NCBI RefSeq assembly: GCF_014696715.1
Contig: NZ_JACJQO010000005.1
Span: 1,054,001-1,118,000 of the forward strand
DNA from: Pseudanabaena sp. FACHB-2040
Lineage (GTDB): Bacteria > Cyanobacteriota > Cyanobacteriia > Phormidesmidales > Phormidesmidaceae
Reading direction: 5' to 3'
DNA length: 64,000 nt
The notes below the pieces were generated by a model that saw nothing but the letters and a program-made list of their open reading frames with translations, did no database searches and was not told where the DNA came from. Shown here one piece after another: positions 36,883 to 46,396 of this stretch. The translations under genes were made by a program, and so were the position numbers. Each line of letters begins with the position of its first letter. The stretch's first letter is position 1.

Positions 36883-37040
36883 GATAGGTTTTGACTCGCT
36901 TGTCGAACGGGCGATACAGCCGCAAAAATTTCGCCATTTACCAGATTAACACTCGACATAGAGCGGTTGGTTCTAGAGATGTTTCTTCTGCTTGGTCTTA
37001 GTGTTGGTGTAGGGGCAAGCGAGGGCCTATCCTGCACCCC

Positions 37041-38579
37041 TTAGGCCAAACGAATCTGCCGCAGCATCTGCCGGTGCTGCTGGGCTGAGGCCAGAGTGTT
37101 GGCCGTGATTAGGCCGCTGGCGGCGACTGCTGGCAGACCAATGCCCGGAAAGGTTGAGTCGCCGCAGCAGAGCAACCCCGGCAGCGGCGTTTTGGGGCCA
37201 GGGAAGAAGCCATCGCTGGCGGCTATGGCTGGGCCATAGGTGCCCCGGTGGCGGCGCAGGTAGCGTTCGTGAGTCAGAGGTGTGCCCACCAGGCTGACCT
37301 CACAGCGGCGGCGAATATCGGGAATGACTCGCTCCAGCGCCCACCACATAACCTCGGCTCGCTGCTCTTTAAGTTGGGCGTAGGTTGGGCTGTTGCGATC
37401 GCATCCCTGCCACAAATCATAGGGTTCGCTGCCGGGGGTGTAGACGTGGATAGCGTGTTTACCCGCCGGGGCTAGTGTGGGGTCGAGCACAGAGGGAATT
37501 GAGATCAGCACTACGTTTTGGGGCGCAGTAACTCCTGGAGTCCAATCGTTCACCACGATGTAGTGGCAGGCTAGATCGGCGGGCAGGCCATTGCCGTCAA
37601 TGCCTAGGTGCAGGTGCATGAAACTTTCACATTCTGGGGTGGACTGCCGCTGTTCGACGAACGACTTGGGCACTGCATCCTGGGGCAAAAGCTTTAGCGT
37701 GTCCCAAGTAGAAGCATTAGAGACGACAGCTCGCTGCGCTCTTAAAACTTCTCCACTCCGCAGCCGCACCCCTGTGGCCCGACCCTCCTCGACCAGGATT
37801 TCTTGCACGTGGGCGCTGAATCTAAGGGAGCCGCCAAACTTCTCCAAACCTCGCACCAGAGCATTGACCAACGCCCCGCTGCCGCCGATGGGGTAGTCGA
37901 GTTTGACACCGGGACGATACCACTCAGCAAACATAAAGGCCGTCTCTGCCGCACTGGTGCCGCTGGCTGGCAGACCAGAGAGCAAAAAGCACAGCAAATC
38001 CAGCCAGTTGCGCAGAAACTCATCTGTAATCACCCCGTCCATGACTCGGCTAAAGGGACCATTGAGTTGACCCAAGCTGGGCGCGTGTCGCAGCAGTTTT
38101 GGGGCAAAGGGGGCAACTGTGCTCAGCACTTTCCAGTCAAAGCGCAGGGCGGCGGGAGGCAGTGCGATCGCACCTTGCCCCAGCGGCCCCATCACCTGCT
38201 GCAAAGCTCGCCATTCCTGTACGGCCTGTTCACCTCGAATCTGCTGCAGCACCTCACAAAACTGATCGGCCCCCACCGTCGTCAAAAAATCGCCCTCCGG
38301 CAAACACACGCCCCAGGTATCGTAAGTGGCCCAGTCCAAGTCTTCCTCAAGGGCATCGAGCACCTGCCGCAGAGGATTCGTTGAGGGGCTGTGGGAGAGA
38401 CCGGAGTAAAGCGAAGGGCCAGAGTCAAAGGTAAAGCCGCTCCGCTCAAAGCTATGGGCCGCTCCACCAGCAATAGAGTGGCTTTCGCAGACTGTTACGC
38501 TATTGCCATAGCGGGCCAGCAGTGCCGCACAGCTCAAGCCACCAATGCCGCTGCCGATTACCAAAATGTCTGCGGTCAT
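37041..38579 (-). CDS. CrtISO/phytoene desaturase-like FAD oxidoreductase
   Basis: A 512-residue flavoprotein of the carotenoid isomerase/desaturase superfamily. The FAD dinucleotide-binding motif is ILVIGSGIGGLSCAALLARY, and the C-terminal FAD motif is FPGIGLPAVAASGLITANTL. The early segment HSIAGGAAHSFERSGFTFDS resembles CrtISO and its relatives. It may isomerise or desaturate a carotenoid, but the family includes enzymes with other substrates, so I leave the symbol blank. No other carotenoid genes are nearby. Confidence 0.82.
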   Translation of the reverse strand: MTADILVIGSGIGGLSCAALLARYGNSVTVCESHSIAGGAAHSFERSGFTFDSGPSLYSGLSHSPSTNPLRQVLDALEEDLDWATYDTWGVCLPEGDFLTTVGADQFCEVLQQIRGEQAVQEWRALQQVMGPLGQGAIALPPAALRFDWKVLSTVAPFAPKLLRHAPSLGQLNGPFSRVMDGVITDEFLRNWLDLLCFLLSGLPASGTSAAETAFMFAEWYRPGVKLDYPIGGSGALVNALVRGLEKFGGSLRFSAHVQEILVEEGRATGVRLRSGEVLRAQRAVVSNASTWDTLKLLPQDAVPKSFVEQRQSTPECESFMHLHLGIDGNGLPADLACHYIVVNDWTPGVTAPQNVVLISIPSVLDPTLAPAGKHAIHVYTPGSEPYDLWQGCDRNSPTYAQLKEQRAEVMWWALERVIPDIRRRCEVSLVGTPLTHERYLRRHRGTYGPAIAASDGFFPGPKTPLPGLLCCGDSTFPGIGLPAVAASGLITANTLASAQQHRQMLRQIRLA

Positions 38580-38728
38580 ACGGTTTCATCCCCTATCAAC
38601 GGTTCACCTTGAGATCCTAATGTTCTGATGAACTGACGGGCAGGCACAGTACCGATTCAGCGCGACCGGATATGGTGAAAAGGATCTAGAAGGATCTAGA
38701 CAGTTACATTAGGGTGAGAAAAGTAAAG

Positions 38729-39196
38729 ATGGTGAAGTTGGTATACGGCGATCGCATTGGCAGGCTAGGTCACATCATCGTGGGCTGTTCTGCCACCATT
38801 CGAGACGGTAACTGGGAAAAAGTACTGCTCACGCGCCGCACCGACAACGGTCGCTGGTGCCTGCCGGGAGGCCGCATGGACCCAGGTGAAAGTATTGAGG
38901 AAGCCTGTTGCCGAGAAGCTTTGGAAGAGACGGGGCTACAGGTCGCGGTCAAGCGGCTACTGGGGATCTACACCAGTCCACACTGCCTGCTGGAATATGC
39001 TGATGGAGAGCGCTGCCAGGTAGTCGCCATGAATTTTGAAGCCGTAGTGATCGGAGGCGAGCTGCGGCTCAGCGACGAAACCACAGAATACGGCTATTTT
39101 TCTGCAGCCGAGATCGATCAGCTCGATGTCATGGAGCACCATTTAGAGCGCATCCACGATACCTTTGCCAGCCATGGCAGCCCTCTAATCAAGTGA
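38729..39196 (+). CDS. Nudix hydrolase
   Basis: A 155-residue Nudix hydrolase. The Nudix box GX5EX7REUXEEXGU is complete in GGRMDPGESIEEACCREALE followed by ETGL (around residues 50-73). The start is the ATG at 38729; the frame extends five codons upstream to a GTG. Nudix enzymes cleave nucleoside diphosphate-linked molecules, and the sequence does not show which. It is convergent with mysC and separated from it by a tandem hairpin array that may end both transcripts. Confidence 0.88.
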   Translation: MVKLVYGDRIGRLGHIIVGCSATIRDGNWEKVLLTRRTDNGRWCLPGGRMDPGESIEEACCREALEETGLQVAVKRLLGIYTSPHCLLEYADGERCQVVAMNFEAVVIGGELRLSDETTEYGYFSAAEIDQLDVMEHHLERIHDTFASHGSPLIK

Positions 39197-39237
39197 TTCC
39201 AGTTGGCTCGGCGAATCAAAAATGTGCCCTAAACAAA

Positions 39238-39516
39238 GGAGCACTTCCAGATCCCTGGGTTCTCAGGAAAAGGCAGAGATCTACACCTACGGTCAAGAAC
39301 CCAGGGATCTCGCGTAAGGAGCACTTCCAGATCCCTGGGTTCTCAGAAAAAGGCGGAGATTTACGACTACGGTCAAGAACCCGGGGATCTCGCACAGGGG
39401 ACGCCTCCAGCTCCCCGGGTTCTCGGGAAAAGGCAGAGGTCTATAGCTCTAGCGAAGAACCCGGGGATCTCGCATAAGACGAAGATCTGCGGCTACCGGC
39501 AAGAACCCGGGGATCT
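39238..39516. repeat. 80-bp tandem hairpin array (three and a half units)
   Basis: Units begin at 39238, 39318 and about 39399, with a partial unit from 39478. Each unit holds a left arm like AGATCCCTGGGTTCT and a right arm like AGAACCCAGGGATCT, separated by ~40 bases, so each can fold into a hairpin. The arms alternate CCTGGG and CCCGGG forms with T-C and A-G changes that keep pairing by G-U or G-C. A single-copy relative with a short loop occurs after gltB at 51000-51032. The array lies between two convergent genes. Confidence 0.8.
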
Positions 39517-39522
39517 ATAGGC

Positions 39523-40932
39523 TCACCGAATCACCTCGCCAATATTAAAATCTATCCGAATCCAGCTTTGCAGCTTTCGCAGATTGTCTAGAACCAGCAG
39601 GGGAATCTGCCAGTGATGCACCATCAGAAACGGCAGCGGATCGTTGACCTCAAAAATAGCCTCTTTGCCGCGCCAGATATTGCGCCACCAGGTTTGAAGC
39701 TGAGAGAGCGATCGCACCTCATTGAGCCGCCAAAGTTCGTGGTAGAGCCAGTAGGTGGGCCTGCTGTTGACCAAAGGCTCTAGGGGTTCGCCTGAGAAGG
39801 CAGGATCGAGATAGGCCTCTGCTACCTGAGGATGGTTGTAGAACAGGGTAATGGCTGAGTGCGTGCGGGGGTTGCACTCAATGGCATAGGCCGTGCCATC
39901 TGGGGTCTGAATAAAGTCAAAAGAGGCTTGCCCAAAGCCGTCAACCCCTTTCAAAAAACGACGCACCCACTCGCTAATTTGGGGGTTATCGACTATTTCG
40001 TAATTGACCTGAAAGGCAGACGACTCGCAGCAGCAGTAAAGGGTCGATTGCCCACTACGGACAGTGCTGTGGGTGCAGTATTCTTGGCCGGGGATGAACT
40101 CCTGCATAATCCAGGGCGTTTTTTCGCTGATGGGCAGGCTGTTGACAAAGGCGGCGGTCTCTTCGGGCGTAGGGCAGGGCAGCTTGGTCAGATTGAGGCG
40201 GCGACAGGCATCGTAGGGAATGCTCTTGAGAATGTACTGCCGCTGCTCCTGAGAAAAATCAAAATTGAGCACCTGCTCCGGCGCGGTGATTTTGAAGGAT
40301 TTGGGCACCGAGAGGCCGAGCGATCGCGCTTTCTCAGCAAAGGCAAATTTGTCGTCTAGCATGCCGGTGACAGCGACATCAAAGTGGCATACCTCACAGT
40401 AACCTGCCAGCGGGTGCTGCTCCATCCCCTCCGGATAAACCACAGAAAAGATGGCAACGGGAATAAACAGATTGATGTTTTCCTGCTGGGCAATGGCCTG
40501 GAGCTTTTGGGTATAGCCCGCTAGGTCTTTCTGCGGGTCGGGAACGGTGTAGAACCCGGCAACCGCGTTGGAATATTGATTTCCGTTGAGCCAAAACTTT
40601 TCGGTGTCGATCAAAATCACCCGATGCCCAGCCGCGTGAAAAGTACGGGCCAGCAGCAGGGTTTTCGTCATCCTGGCCCCAGCAATAAGAATGTTTTTGG
40701 GGGACTTAACCCTAACGGGTGCCTTATGAAAGGGGCGGCTCACCCAGCTCCACACCAGCGCTAACAGCACAGCCACACAGTTGAAGGGAAACGCAAGGGC
40801 CAATAGCATCAGCGTGCCCAAGTTTTGCCAGAGGGCTTGAATTGGGCTGTCTGAGCTTTGCCCCTCAGACGGTAAAGGTTGGGCAGCCTGCTGTGAGGCT
40901 GCGGTTGTTTGAGTCGGCGTCTTAGTTTGCAT
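39523..40932 (-). CDS. mysC: MysC, ATP-grasp ligase making mycosporine-glycine
   Basis: A 469-residue ATP-grasp protein that attaches glycine to 4-deoxygadusol. It has an N-terminal membrane segment (LMLLALAFPFNCVAVLLALV), as in characterised MysC proteins, then ILIAGARMTKTLLLARTFHA and the ATP-grasp core: YILKSIPYDACRR and WIMQEFIPGQEYCTHS, with the metal ligands in AYAIECNPRTHSA. It follows mysB by 97 bases in the same direction, after mysA. Product: mycosporine-glycine, the core sunscreen. Confident because of the three-gene context. Confidence 0.9.
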   Translation of the reverse strand: MQTKTPTQTTAASQQAAQPLPSEGQSSDSPIQALWQNLGTLMLLALAFPFNCVAVLLALVWSWVSRPFHKAPVRVKSPKNILIAGARMTKTLLLARTFHAAGHRVILIDTEKFWLNGNQYSNAVAGFYTVPDPQKDLAGYTQKLQAIAQQENINLFIPVAIFSVVYPEGMEQHPLAGYCEVCHFDVAVTGMLDDKFAFAEKARSLGLSVPKSFKITAPEQVLNFDFSQEQRQYILKSIPYDACRRLNLTKLPCPTPEETAAFVNSLPISEKTPWIMQEFIPGQEYCTHSTVRSGQSTLYCCCESSAFQVNYEIVDNPQISEWVRRFLKGVDGFGQASFDFIQTPDGTAYAIECNPRTHSAITLFYNHPQVAEAYLDPAFSGEPLEPLVNSRPTYWLYHELWRLNEVRSLSQLQTWWRNIWRGKEAIFEVNDPLPFLMVHHWQIPLLVLDNLRKLQSWIRIDFNIGEVIR

Positions 40933-41029
40933 TAGCTATCTCAGAGAAATGGCAGTAAATGCTAGTGGCTGCCCCAACAGGTGCAGGGCAGCCACAGCCC
41001 CAATGGGGGAGCGTCTAGCGGTTGCGAGA

Positions 41030-41884
41030 CTACACGCGCCGAATCAGAGTCAGCCCGTCTCGCAGCGGCAAGATCACCTGCTCCACCCTAGGGTCGGCGG
41101 CGACCACCTGGTTGAACTGTGCGATCGCAGCCGCACTCACTGAGCGCTCGGCCTCAGGCAAATAAACCTGCCCTTGAAACAGCGTGTTATCGACGCAGAT
41201 GTAGCCCTGGTCTGAGAGCAGGCCGCTGTCTAGCAGCCTCTGGTAGTACTGCACGTATTCCTGCTTATCGGCATCGATAAACACAAAGTCAAAGCACTCA
41301 CCGTGGGCGGCCAGACGCTCTAGCGTCTCCAAAGCTGGCCCTAGCTCAACCTGGATCTTGCTGCCGTAGGGTGACTTTTGAAACAAGGTTTGGGCAAAGC
41401 GGGCAGCGTAAGGATCGACCTCACAGGCAATCAGGTGACCGTCGGCGGGGAGGGCTTCGGCCATCGCCAGCGCCGAGTAGCCGGTGAACATGCCGATGTC
41501 CAAAATGCGGCTGGCGCGAATCATGTGAACAAACAGCTTCAGCGTCTGTCCTTCAATATGGCCAGAGAGCATTTCCTGCTCCAGGGGACGAACGGTTTCG
41601 CCTTCATCAAACTTTGCCTGCCAGGGTTCGTGGTGGGTTCTCTCGGCAATTTCTGTGAGCGCCGCAGAGGCTGGCGTTGCGGTCTGCTCCAGGTAGGGAT
41701 CTAGCCCCGACATCAGATCAAACGCTTTTTGCAGGTGGTGTGCCGCCTCGGCAGAGAGGTTGGTTGGAGAATTGGCTGCCTGGTTTAGCAGCGTAATGGC
41801 AGACTCTAGATGACCCACCGCAATGCCCAGAGGCGTGACCGGACGCGGTGCATTTGGGGTCGTTGGGTTCGCGGCTGCCTGCAT
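41030..41884 (-). CDS. mysB: MysB, O-methyltransferase of MAA biosynthesis
   Basis: A 284-residue class I SAM-dependent O-methyltransferase of the caffeoyl-CoA/catechol type. The SAM site is ILDIGMFTGYSALAMAEALP, and metal/substrate residues include FDFVFIDADKQEYVQYY. In this context it converts 2-demethyl-4-deoxygadusol to 4-deoxygadusol. The start codon overlaps the mysA stop by one base (TAATG), indicating translational coupling. Standing alone it would only be called an O-methyltransferase; the neighbours make it MysB. Confidence 0.9.
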   Translation of the reverse strand: MQAAANPTTPNAPRPVTPLGIAVGHLESAITLLNQAANSPTNLSAEAAHHLQKAFDLMSGLDPYLEQTATPASAALTEIAERTHHEPWQAKFDEGETVRPLEQEMLSGHIEGQTLKLFVHMIRASRILDIGMFTGYSALAMAEALPADGHLIACEVDPYAARFAQTLFQKSPYGSKIQVELGPALETLERLAAHGECFDFVFIDADKQEYVQYYQRLLDSGLLSDQGYICVDNTLFQGQVYLPEAERSVSAAAIAQFNQVVAADPRVEQVILPLRDGLTLIRRV

Positions 41885-43134
41885 TACGCTTTGCCTCCTA
41901 CCAGCGTGGGTGCGGGCTGTGCAGACTCCCCGTCGCCGACGTAGGCATCGATGCCAGCTCCAGATCGAGGGTAATCGGCACAGAGTCGCTTGTGAGTGCT
42001 GAGAGCAGCATCAAGCTCTGTTCGGGTCAGGTCATTGATGAATGCACAGACGCCGATGGGCTGGGGCACGGCTGCCCGCAGCAGGCCATCGCGGGTGAGG
42101 GTGATCGACTGCGTGGCCTGCCAGAGCAGGTCGCTGTCCATTAGGGGGTGATCAAGGGCCAAGCCCAGACGGCTCATGAGATTGAGAATGCGATCGCGAT
42201 CGGCCACCGTAATGTAGCCTCGCTCGGCAGCCAGAGTCGCAGAGAGCGCCATGTCAATGTTGACAGCATGACCATGCAGCAGCGGTGGCTCTGGCGTCAG
42301 CTCCAGCGTGGGGCTCCAGGTGTGGCCATAGGCAATCACGCGATCTAGCATCAGCTCGTGCAGGTTGGACGTCTCTAGCTCCAGCATGGTCTTGATCGCC
42401 CCGTAGTTGACGCGATGCCCCACCTGGCGCAGGAAAGCATCGTCAGTTAGATAACCGAAATGACTGTAGAGCAAGTCTTCGCCGTAGCGATCAAGCAAAT
42501 CAAACACCTCAGCATTAGCAACTACGGCAATTTTGACCAGCTCTGCCATGCCGTTGCGGATTTGATCAACCGGTAAAGTCTTGAGGAATGAAAAATCGAG
42601 AAAGATTTCCTTGGGCGCATGATAGGCCCCCAGTCGATTCTTAAGCTTGCCGTGGTTGACCGCAACTTTGATGGCAATACCTGCATCGATCAGGCCAATC
42701 AGCGTCGTAGGAATGCGGATGTAGTTTGTGCTGCGGCGATAGGCGGCGCAGGCAAAGCCCGTTACATCTAGAACTAGCCCGCCGCCAATCACCAAAACCG
42801 GCTCTTTTCTTAAGAGGTTAAACCGGCAGAAGGCATCAATAATGGTTTGAAACGTTTCGATTGTTTTGTCTGGCTCTTCAATCACTACCGGAAAGACTGT
42901 CAGTTCCACACCATAGTGCAGGAAGTACCGGTGCAGTTGAGCCCCGTAAAACTGATAGACGTTGTGATCTACGATGGCAAGACAGCGCCTGAGTGCAGTG
43001 TAATGGCTGGCTAGATCGGGCTTTTGAATATCAAAAATCCCTTCAACAAACTGAAAGTCCAGCTCAATCTTTTCGTACGCTTCAACTCGAAAGCTGGTTT
43101 CAGAAGTAGATAGCTGCGCTTGTATGTTGCTCAT
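41884..43134 (-). CDS. mysA: MysA, demethyl-4-deoxygadusol synthase
   Basis: A 416-residue sugar phosphate cyclase of the dehydroquinate-synthase superfamily that uses sedoheptulose 7-phosphate and NAD+ with zinc. The NAD-binding region is [20 protein letters not shown], with [20 protein letters not shown] after it; zinc ligands are expected from the Glu in GMAELVKIA and His in AYGHTWSP and [12 protein letters not shown] and 2-epi-5-epi-valiolone synthase look alike, but the mysB-mysC context favours DDGS. It is the first gene of the operon, with a long upstream region and no strong ribosome binding site. Confidence 0.9.
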   Translation of the reverse strand: MSNIQAQLSTSETSFRVEAYEKIELDFQFVEGIFDIQKPDLASHYTALRRCLAIVDHNVYQFYGAQLHRYFLHYGVELTVFPVVIEEPDKTIETFQTIIDAFCRFNLLRKEPVLVIGGGLVLDVTGFACAAYRRSTNYIRIPTTLIGLIDAGIAIKVAVNHGKLKNRLGAYHAPKEIFLDFSFLKTLPVDQIRNGMAELVKIAVVANAEVFDLLDRYGEDLLYSHFGYLTDDAFLRQVGHRVNYGAIKTMLELETSNLHELMLDRVIAYGHTWSPTLELTPEPPLLHGHAVNIDMALSATLAAERGYITVADRDRILNLMSRLGLALDHPLMDSDLLWQATQSITLTRDGLLRAAVPQPIGVCAFINDLTRTELDAALSTHKRLCADYPRSGAGIDAYVGDGESAQPAPTLVGGKA

Positions 43135-43912
43135 GATGACTATGCAAAGATTAAGGTGTGCAATTGGTTAGGGCAGAGGCAATCGCCCAACACGGCGCAT
43201 CGATTTATTAGGTTGCCTACTGCCGAGAACTAACCCAGATTCTGTGTCGCTGAAGTGTTCAAACTACAGGTAAATACTCGCTCTGTGCGAAGTTGACAAG
43301 GTACTCCAAAGTGCCTGCCGGACCCCTTGCTTCAGACACGCTGAAAATTACCCTTGCCTCTGGTCGCTAGGCACTATAATCCTGTGTTCTAAAGGGGCTG
43401 CTAACGACCACATAGAACGGTTGAGTAGCCAAACAAATCAGCCTGTCACCAACTAGAAATTGGCGACAGCGATGTATCCGCTTAAGGCTCAGTTGCCAAA
43501 AGCAGACAGCGGCTTCTAGAAATGTCAGATAAATCTTTAACGGGGTTTAAGCCCTTACCAGCCAATCTGTCGCCGAAAATTGCGAACAGATAAAGACACG
43601 GATACGAATAGATTTGGCGAACTCCCAGTAGATGACGAGTCCAAAAATACCTTTGATCTGGCTCATTTGCGGAGCACACCATAGACTGAGAGTAGCTTAG
43701 TAAGTCCTCGTGCAGAGCTCAAACTGTCGATAGAAGTAGAGCAGCTCTCTCCAAAGGTAGAGAAGTACATCTGTATGCATAAAATTTGAACCCCCAAGAT
43801 CAGTTTTAGAAGAGGTTAAATACACGCTGGGCGAGAATCACCGCTTTTAGGGAGAGTTTTTTTGCGTAAGGTTATGTCACTTTGGGGCAGTAAGCTTAAG
43901 CAGGAGAAGACC
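43135..43912. other. Long upstream region of the mys operon
   Basis: About 780 bases between the divergent mysA and HAD genes with no supported gene. A TATAAT (43374-43379) on the + strand is preceded by TTGCC-type -35 sequence. A hairpin CTGTCACCAA with TTGGCGACAG, one mismatch, lies near 43444-43470 and lacks a T-run. Regulation of mys genes by light or UV would act in this region, but I cannot identify a specific site. Confidence 0.4.
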
Positions 43913-44581
43913 ATGACCCTTGAGGGCGTGATTTTAGATGTAGATGGCACTCTAGTCTTGAGCAACGATGTTCATGCTCAGTGTTGGGTAGAAGCCTTTG
44001 CAAAGTACGGCTACACCGTTGATTTTGAGAAGGTGCGCCCGATGATGGGGATGGGGGGCGATAAGGTCATTCCTCAATTGTTTCCGGATTTGAACGACGA
44101 AGAGGGGCCGGGTAAAGAGGTTGCCGACTACCGCAAGGAGCTGGTGCTAAATGATTTCCGCGATCAGATTGAGCCAGCCCAGGGGTCACGGGCACTGGTG
44201 CAAAAGCTACGGGCAGAAGGATTAAACCTGATTATTGCCACTTCAGCCTCTGCAAAAGAGCTTGAAACTATGTTGAAGATTGCTCAGGTTGACGATTTGC
44301 TGAAGCAGGCTACCAGCTCAGATGATGCCGACGCGTCTAAACCCTCTCCAGATATTGTAGAAGCGGCTCTGCACAAAGCTGATCTCGACCCCAGCCGTAC
44401 CGTCATGCTTGGGGACACACCCTACGATATTGAGGCTGCGGGAAAAGCAGGCGTGGATGTCATTGCTTTTCGCTGCGGTGGCTTTGATGATGAGGCGCTG
44501 AGAGATGCGATCGCAATCTACGATGACCCTGCCGATCTGCTGAATCACTATGACCAGTCTCCGCTGGCACAGAAAGCTTAG
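43913..44581 (+). CDS. HAD-superfamily hydrolase
   Basis: A 222-residue phosphatase/phosphoglucomutase-like HAD protein. The start at 43913 has AGGAG six bases upstream, better than the upstream TTG at 43862. Motif I is VILDVDGTLV, motif II lies in IIATSASAKE, motif III Lys in DASKPSPDI, and motif IV GDTPYDIEAAGKAG. The cap-domain position (after motif I, with ALVQK downstream) suggests the subfamily I members acting on small sugar phosphates or phosphoglycolate. The substrate is unassigned. Confidence 0.9.
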   Translation: MTLEGVILDVDGTLVLSNDVHAQCWVEAFAKYGYTVDFEKVRPMMGMGGDKVIPQLFPDLNDEEGPGKEVADYRKELVLNDFRDQIEPAQGSRALVQKLRAEGLNLIIATSASAKELETMLKIAQVDDLLKQATSSDDADASKPSPDIVEAALHKADLDPSRTVMLGDTPYDIEAAGKAGVDVIAFRCGGFDDEALRDAIAIYDDPADLLNHYDQSPLAQKA

Positions 44582-44730
44582 CAGTAGGCTATTTGGGGCT
44601 TTGGCTCTGTCTAGGGATGGACTGTTAGCACCTGAGTTTCCCTCTTCTGAATCACCAGAGCGGTAGAGTCGGCGAACTGCTCAGTCAGGTAACTTTAACC
44701 TTGAATGGAATATTTCAAACGAGGTTAATT

Positions 44731-44934
44731 ATGCTGACTTTTTTAGCAACTGCTGCTGATATAACTGCTGCTGATGGTCCCCATTTTCCTATTTCGGCAA
44801 CCCTGGTTTATGTAGTTGGTTTTATTGCAGCTACCACTATCGGGTCTATCGCCTGGTACAACTCCAAGCGTCCGGTTGGCTGGGAAAATAAAGAGCGCCC
44901 CGACATCGTTCCTGAAGTCGATTCAGAAGTTTAA
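44731..44934 (+). CDS. Psb35-like photosystem II assembly protein
   Basis: A 67-residue single-span membrane protein. The ATG at 44731 has GAGG eight nucleotides upstream, so the earlier TTG at 44701 is unlikely. The transmembrane helix is about ATLVYVVGFIAATTIGSIAW, followed by YNSKRPVGWENKERPDIVPE, a motif I recall in the Psb35 family (Synechocystis Ssl2148), which stabilises the CP47 module during photosystem II assembly. The match is from memory, so the name is probable, not certain. Confidence 0.65.
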   Translation: MLTFLATAADITAADGPHFPISATLVYVVGFIAATTIGSIAWYNSKRPVGWENKERPDIVPEVDSEV

Positions 44935-45232
44935 GGCAAAGCTAATTGGGGCTCAAATGCCGTAAACCCCAAAGGGCGAAAGCCAGCTCGCATCTGCTAG
45001 AACTGCGCGGACGCCCTCGCCCCTTTCCCTGGCCAGAAGAAGTCAAGCTGCCTTGTTAAGCAGCCCCTCACGCTGAAAAGCACTAAAACAATGGGTACTG
45101 TCTTAAACAGGCGATCTCAAAGTAGTCATTGTGAGCAAAGCGTATAAAGTAGCTGCCACGAGGCTGCTGCGCTTCGCACTCCACAAAAAGCAAGCTACGC
45201 AGTGACAGCTATACCTAATTAGAACACTCACT

Positions 45233-45274
45233 AGCGCTGTCCCCTAGACGAAACGACGTCTGGGGGACGGCGCT
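45233..45274. repeat. 18-bp-stem hairpin
   Basis: AGCGCTGTCCCCTAGACG (45233-45250) pairs with CGTCTGGGGGACGGCGCT (45257-45274) over 18 bp with two G-U pairs and a six-base loop. There is no T-run, so it is not a typical terminator. It lies in a 700-base gene-free gap between the Psb35-like gene and the next small gene; nothing else in that gap could be assigned. Confidence 0.65.
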
Positions 45275-45632
45275 AAAGTGGCTGCTTCTAAAAAGTTCCT
45301 TATTCCTAAAGAAACTTCCCTAAAAGAAAGATTAGTTTATGTAGCGTGACCAAAAATAGTTCGGATTAACAGACGTCATCAGCAAATCTTCAACGTCTGT
45401 TAAGAACTTCCACGTTTTACGTGAAGCGCCATTCTGTTACCTAGGGAACATATCTACACTGGAGTCATGCTATGAAATGGCTGGCTTTTAACGAGGGTGA
45501 CTCAGCCTCCTGTCTACGCGCGTTAGCCTCAAGCTAGATGCGCTGATGACTTCCCCCGCAATGAGCCTTGAGAATCGTCTCATCCTCAAAACCAGCCATC
45601 GCTATTTTGAGACTGTAAAAGGAAGTGAAATT

Positions 45633-45848
45633 ATGATGCAGGTTCCGCCCCAAAGTGTGTATGACAAACTTCAGGAACTCGACAGCGTAGACATCGCAAC
45701 CAGTGCAGCCTACCGCCGGCTGGCCCAAGAAGTTTTGGCCGACGATGACATCAGCTTGAAATGGCGCGAAGCCATTGCTGAAAGGCTAAACCAAGCCAAC
45801 CAGCTACTGGGTATTCAAACGGTCGGTGATAAAGACGACAGCTACTAA
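45633..45848 (+). CDS. Small protein of unknown function
   Basis: A 71-residue soluble protein from ATG 45633, with GGAAG eight bases upstream; the open frame begins at 45546 but the extra residues look non-coding. The middle, SAAYRRLAQEVLADDDISLK and WREAIAERLNQANQLL, is predicted to be two amphipathic helices, typical of small conserved cyanobacterial proteins. No family recognised. A terminator follows about 150 bases downstream. Confidence 0.65.
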   Translation: MMQVPPQSVYDKLQELDSVDIATSAAYRRLAQEVLADDDISLKWREAIAERLNQANQLLGIQTVGDKDDSY

Positions 45849-45997
45849 ACAACATCAACCAGCGGTTTCAACCAGTCTATGAGGTCAGCAAAGCCCTCGC
45901 ACTCATCCGTAGAGTGTTTTCTGGCTAGACGTGACTTGAGTGATTTTGAGCTGGCTTGAACCGTCCATATTTGTGACATTTTAAGTTTGAGCTATAC

Positions 45998-46033
45998 AGT
46001 TGCTTCTGGGTTTATACTCAGGAGCAACTTTTT
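45998..46033 (+). terminator. Rho-independent terminator
   Basis: AGTTGCTTCTGGGT (45998-46011) pairs with ACTCAGGAGCAACT (46016-46029) with two G-U pairs, followed by TTTT. It ends the transcript of the small gene upstream and insulates gltB. Confidence 0.8.
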
Positions 46034-46041
46034 ATTGTGGT

Positions 46042-46236
46042 CTAGTTACCGCTGAGACTAAGGGCTGACCTGTGCCTGAGCGCTTTGGGGAGACTGTCAT
46101 AAAAAGCCAACATCATCTCAGCCATTTCCTCGGAAACACCTAAAGTTCTTAATAAATGACCTGGTAACTGTAATCCATATGTGACAATTTCCTTAAGACA
46201 TGGCGCTCGTTTGCCTTTCTTGCTAGAAAATCCGTT
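46042..46236 (-). pseudogene. Gene remnant: protein-like frame without a start codon
   Basis: A minus-strand frame of 64 codons, bounded by stops, lacks any standard start before an internal ATG. Yet its residues read like a real protein end: CLKEIVTYGLQLPGHLLRTL, then GVSEEMAEMMLAFYDSLPKA, with a plausible helix pattern. I infer the 3' part of a decayed gene. The family was not recognised. The rest of the 548-base gap upstream of gltB holds the terminator and no obvious NtcA box of the form GTAN8TAC. Confidence 0.35.
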
Positions 46237-46396
46237 TTAGCTAGAGTAAGGTATTTTTTCCAGCATAGAAAAATAAATTGGGCTTACCAGTCTACGGATT
46301 TAACAGAGGGCCTAACGAAAACTCTCTGTGAGAATCTGACTGACTGCTTGCCGTTCTCTAGATGACTCCCTCAAGGCCGCTTCCCGGGTTTTCAAA

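Noticed and set aside
43482-43682. 66-codon minus-strand ORF between mysA and the HAD gene
   Set aside because: No ribosome binding site, no recognisable sequence, and lies in an apparent regulatory region.
44701-44730. TTG start 10 codons upstream for the Psb35-like gene
   Set aside because: The ATG at 44731 has a GAGG site and gives the expected short N-terminus; the extra residues look non-native.
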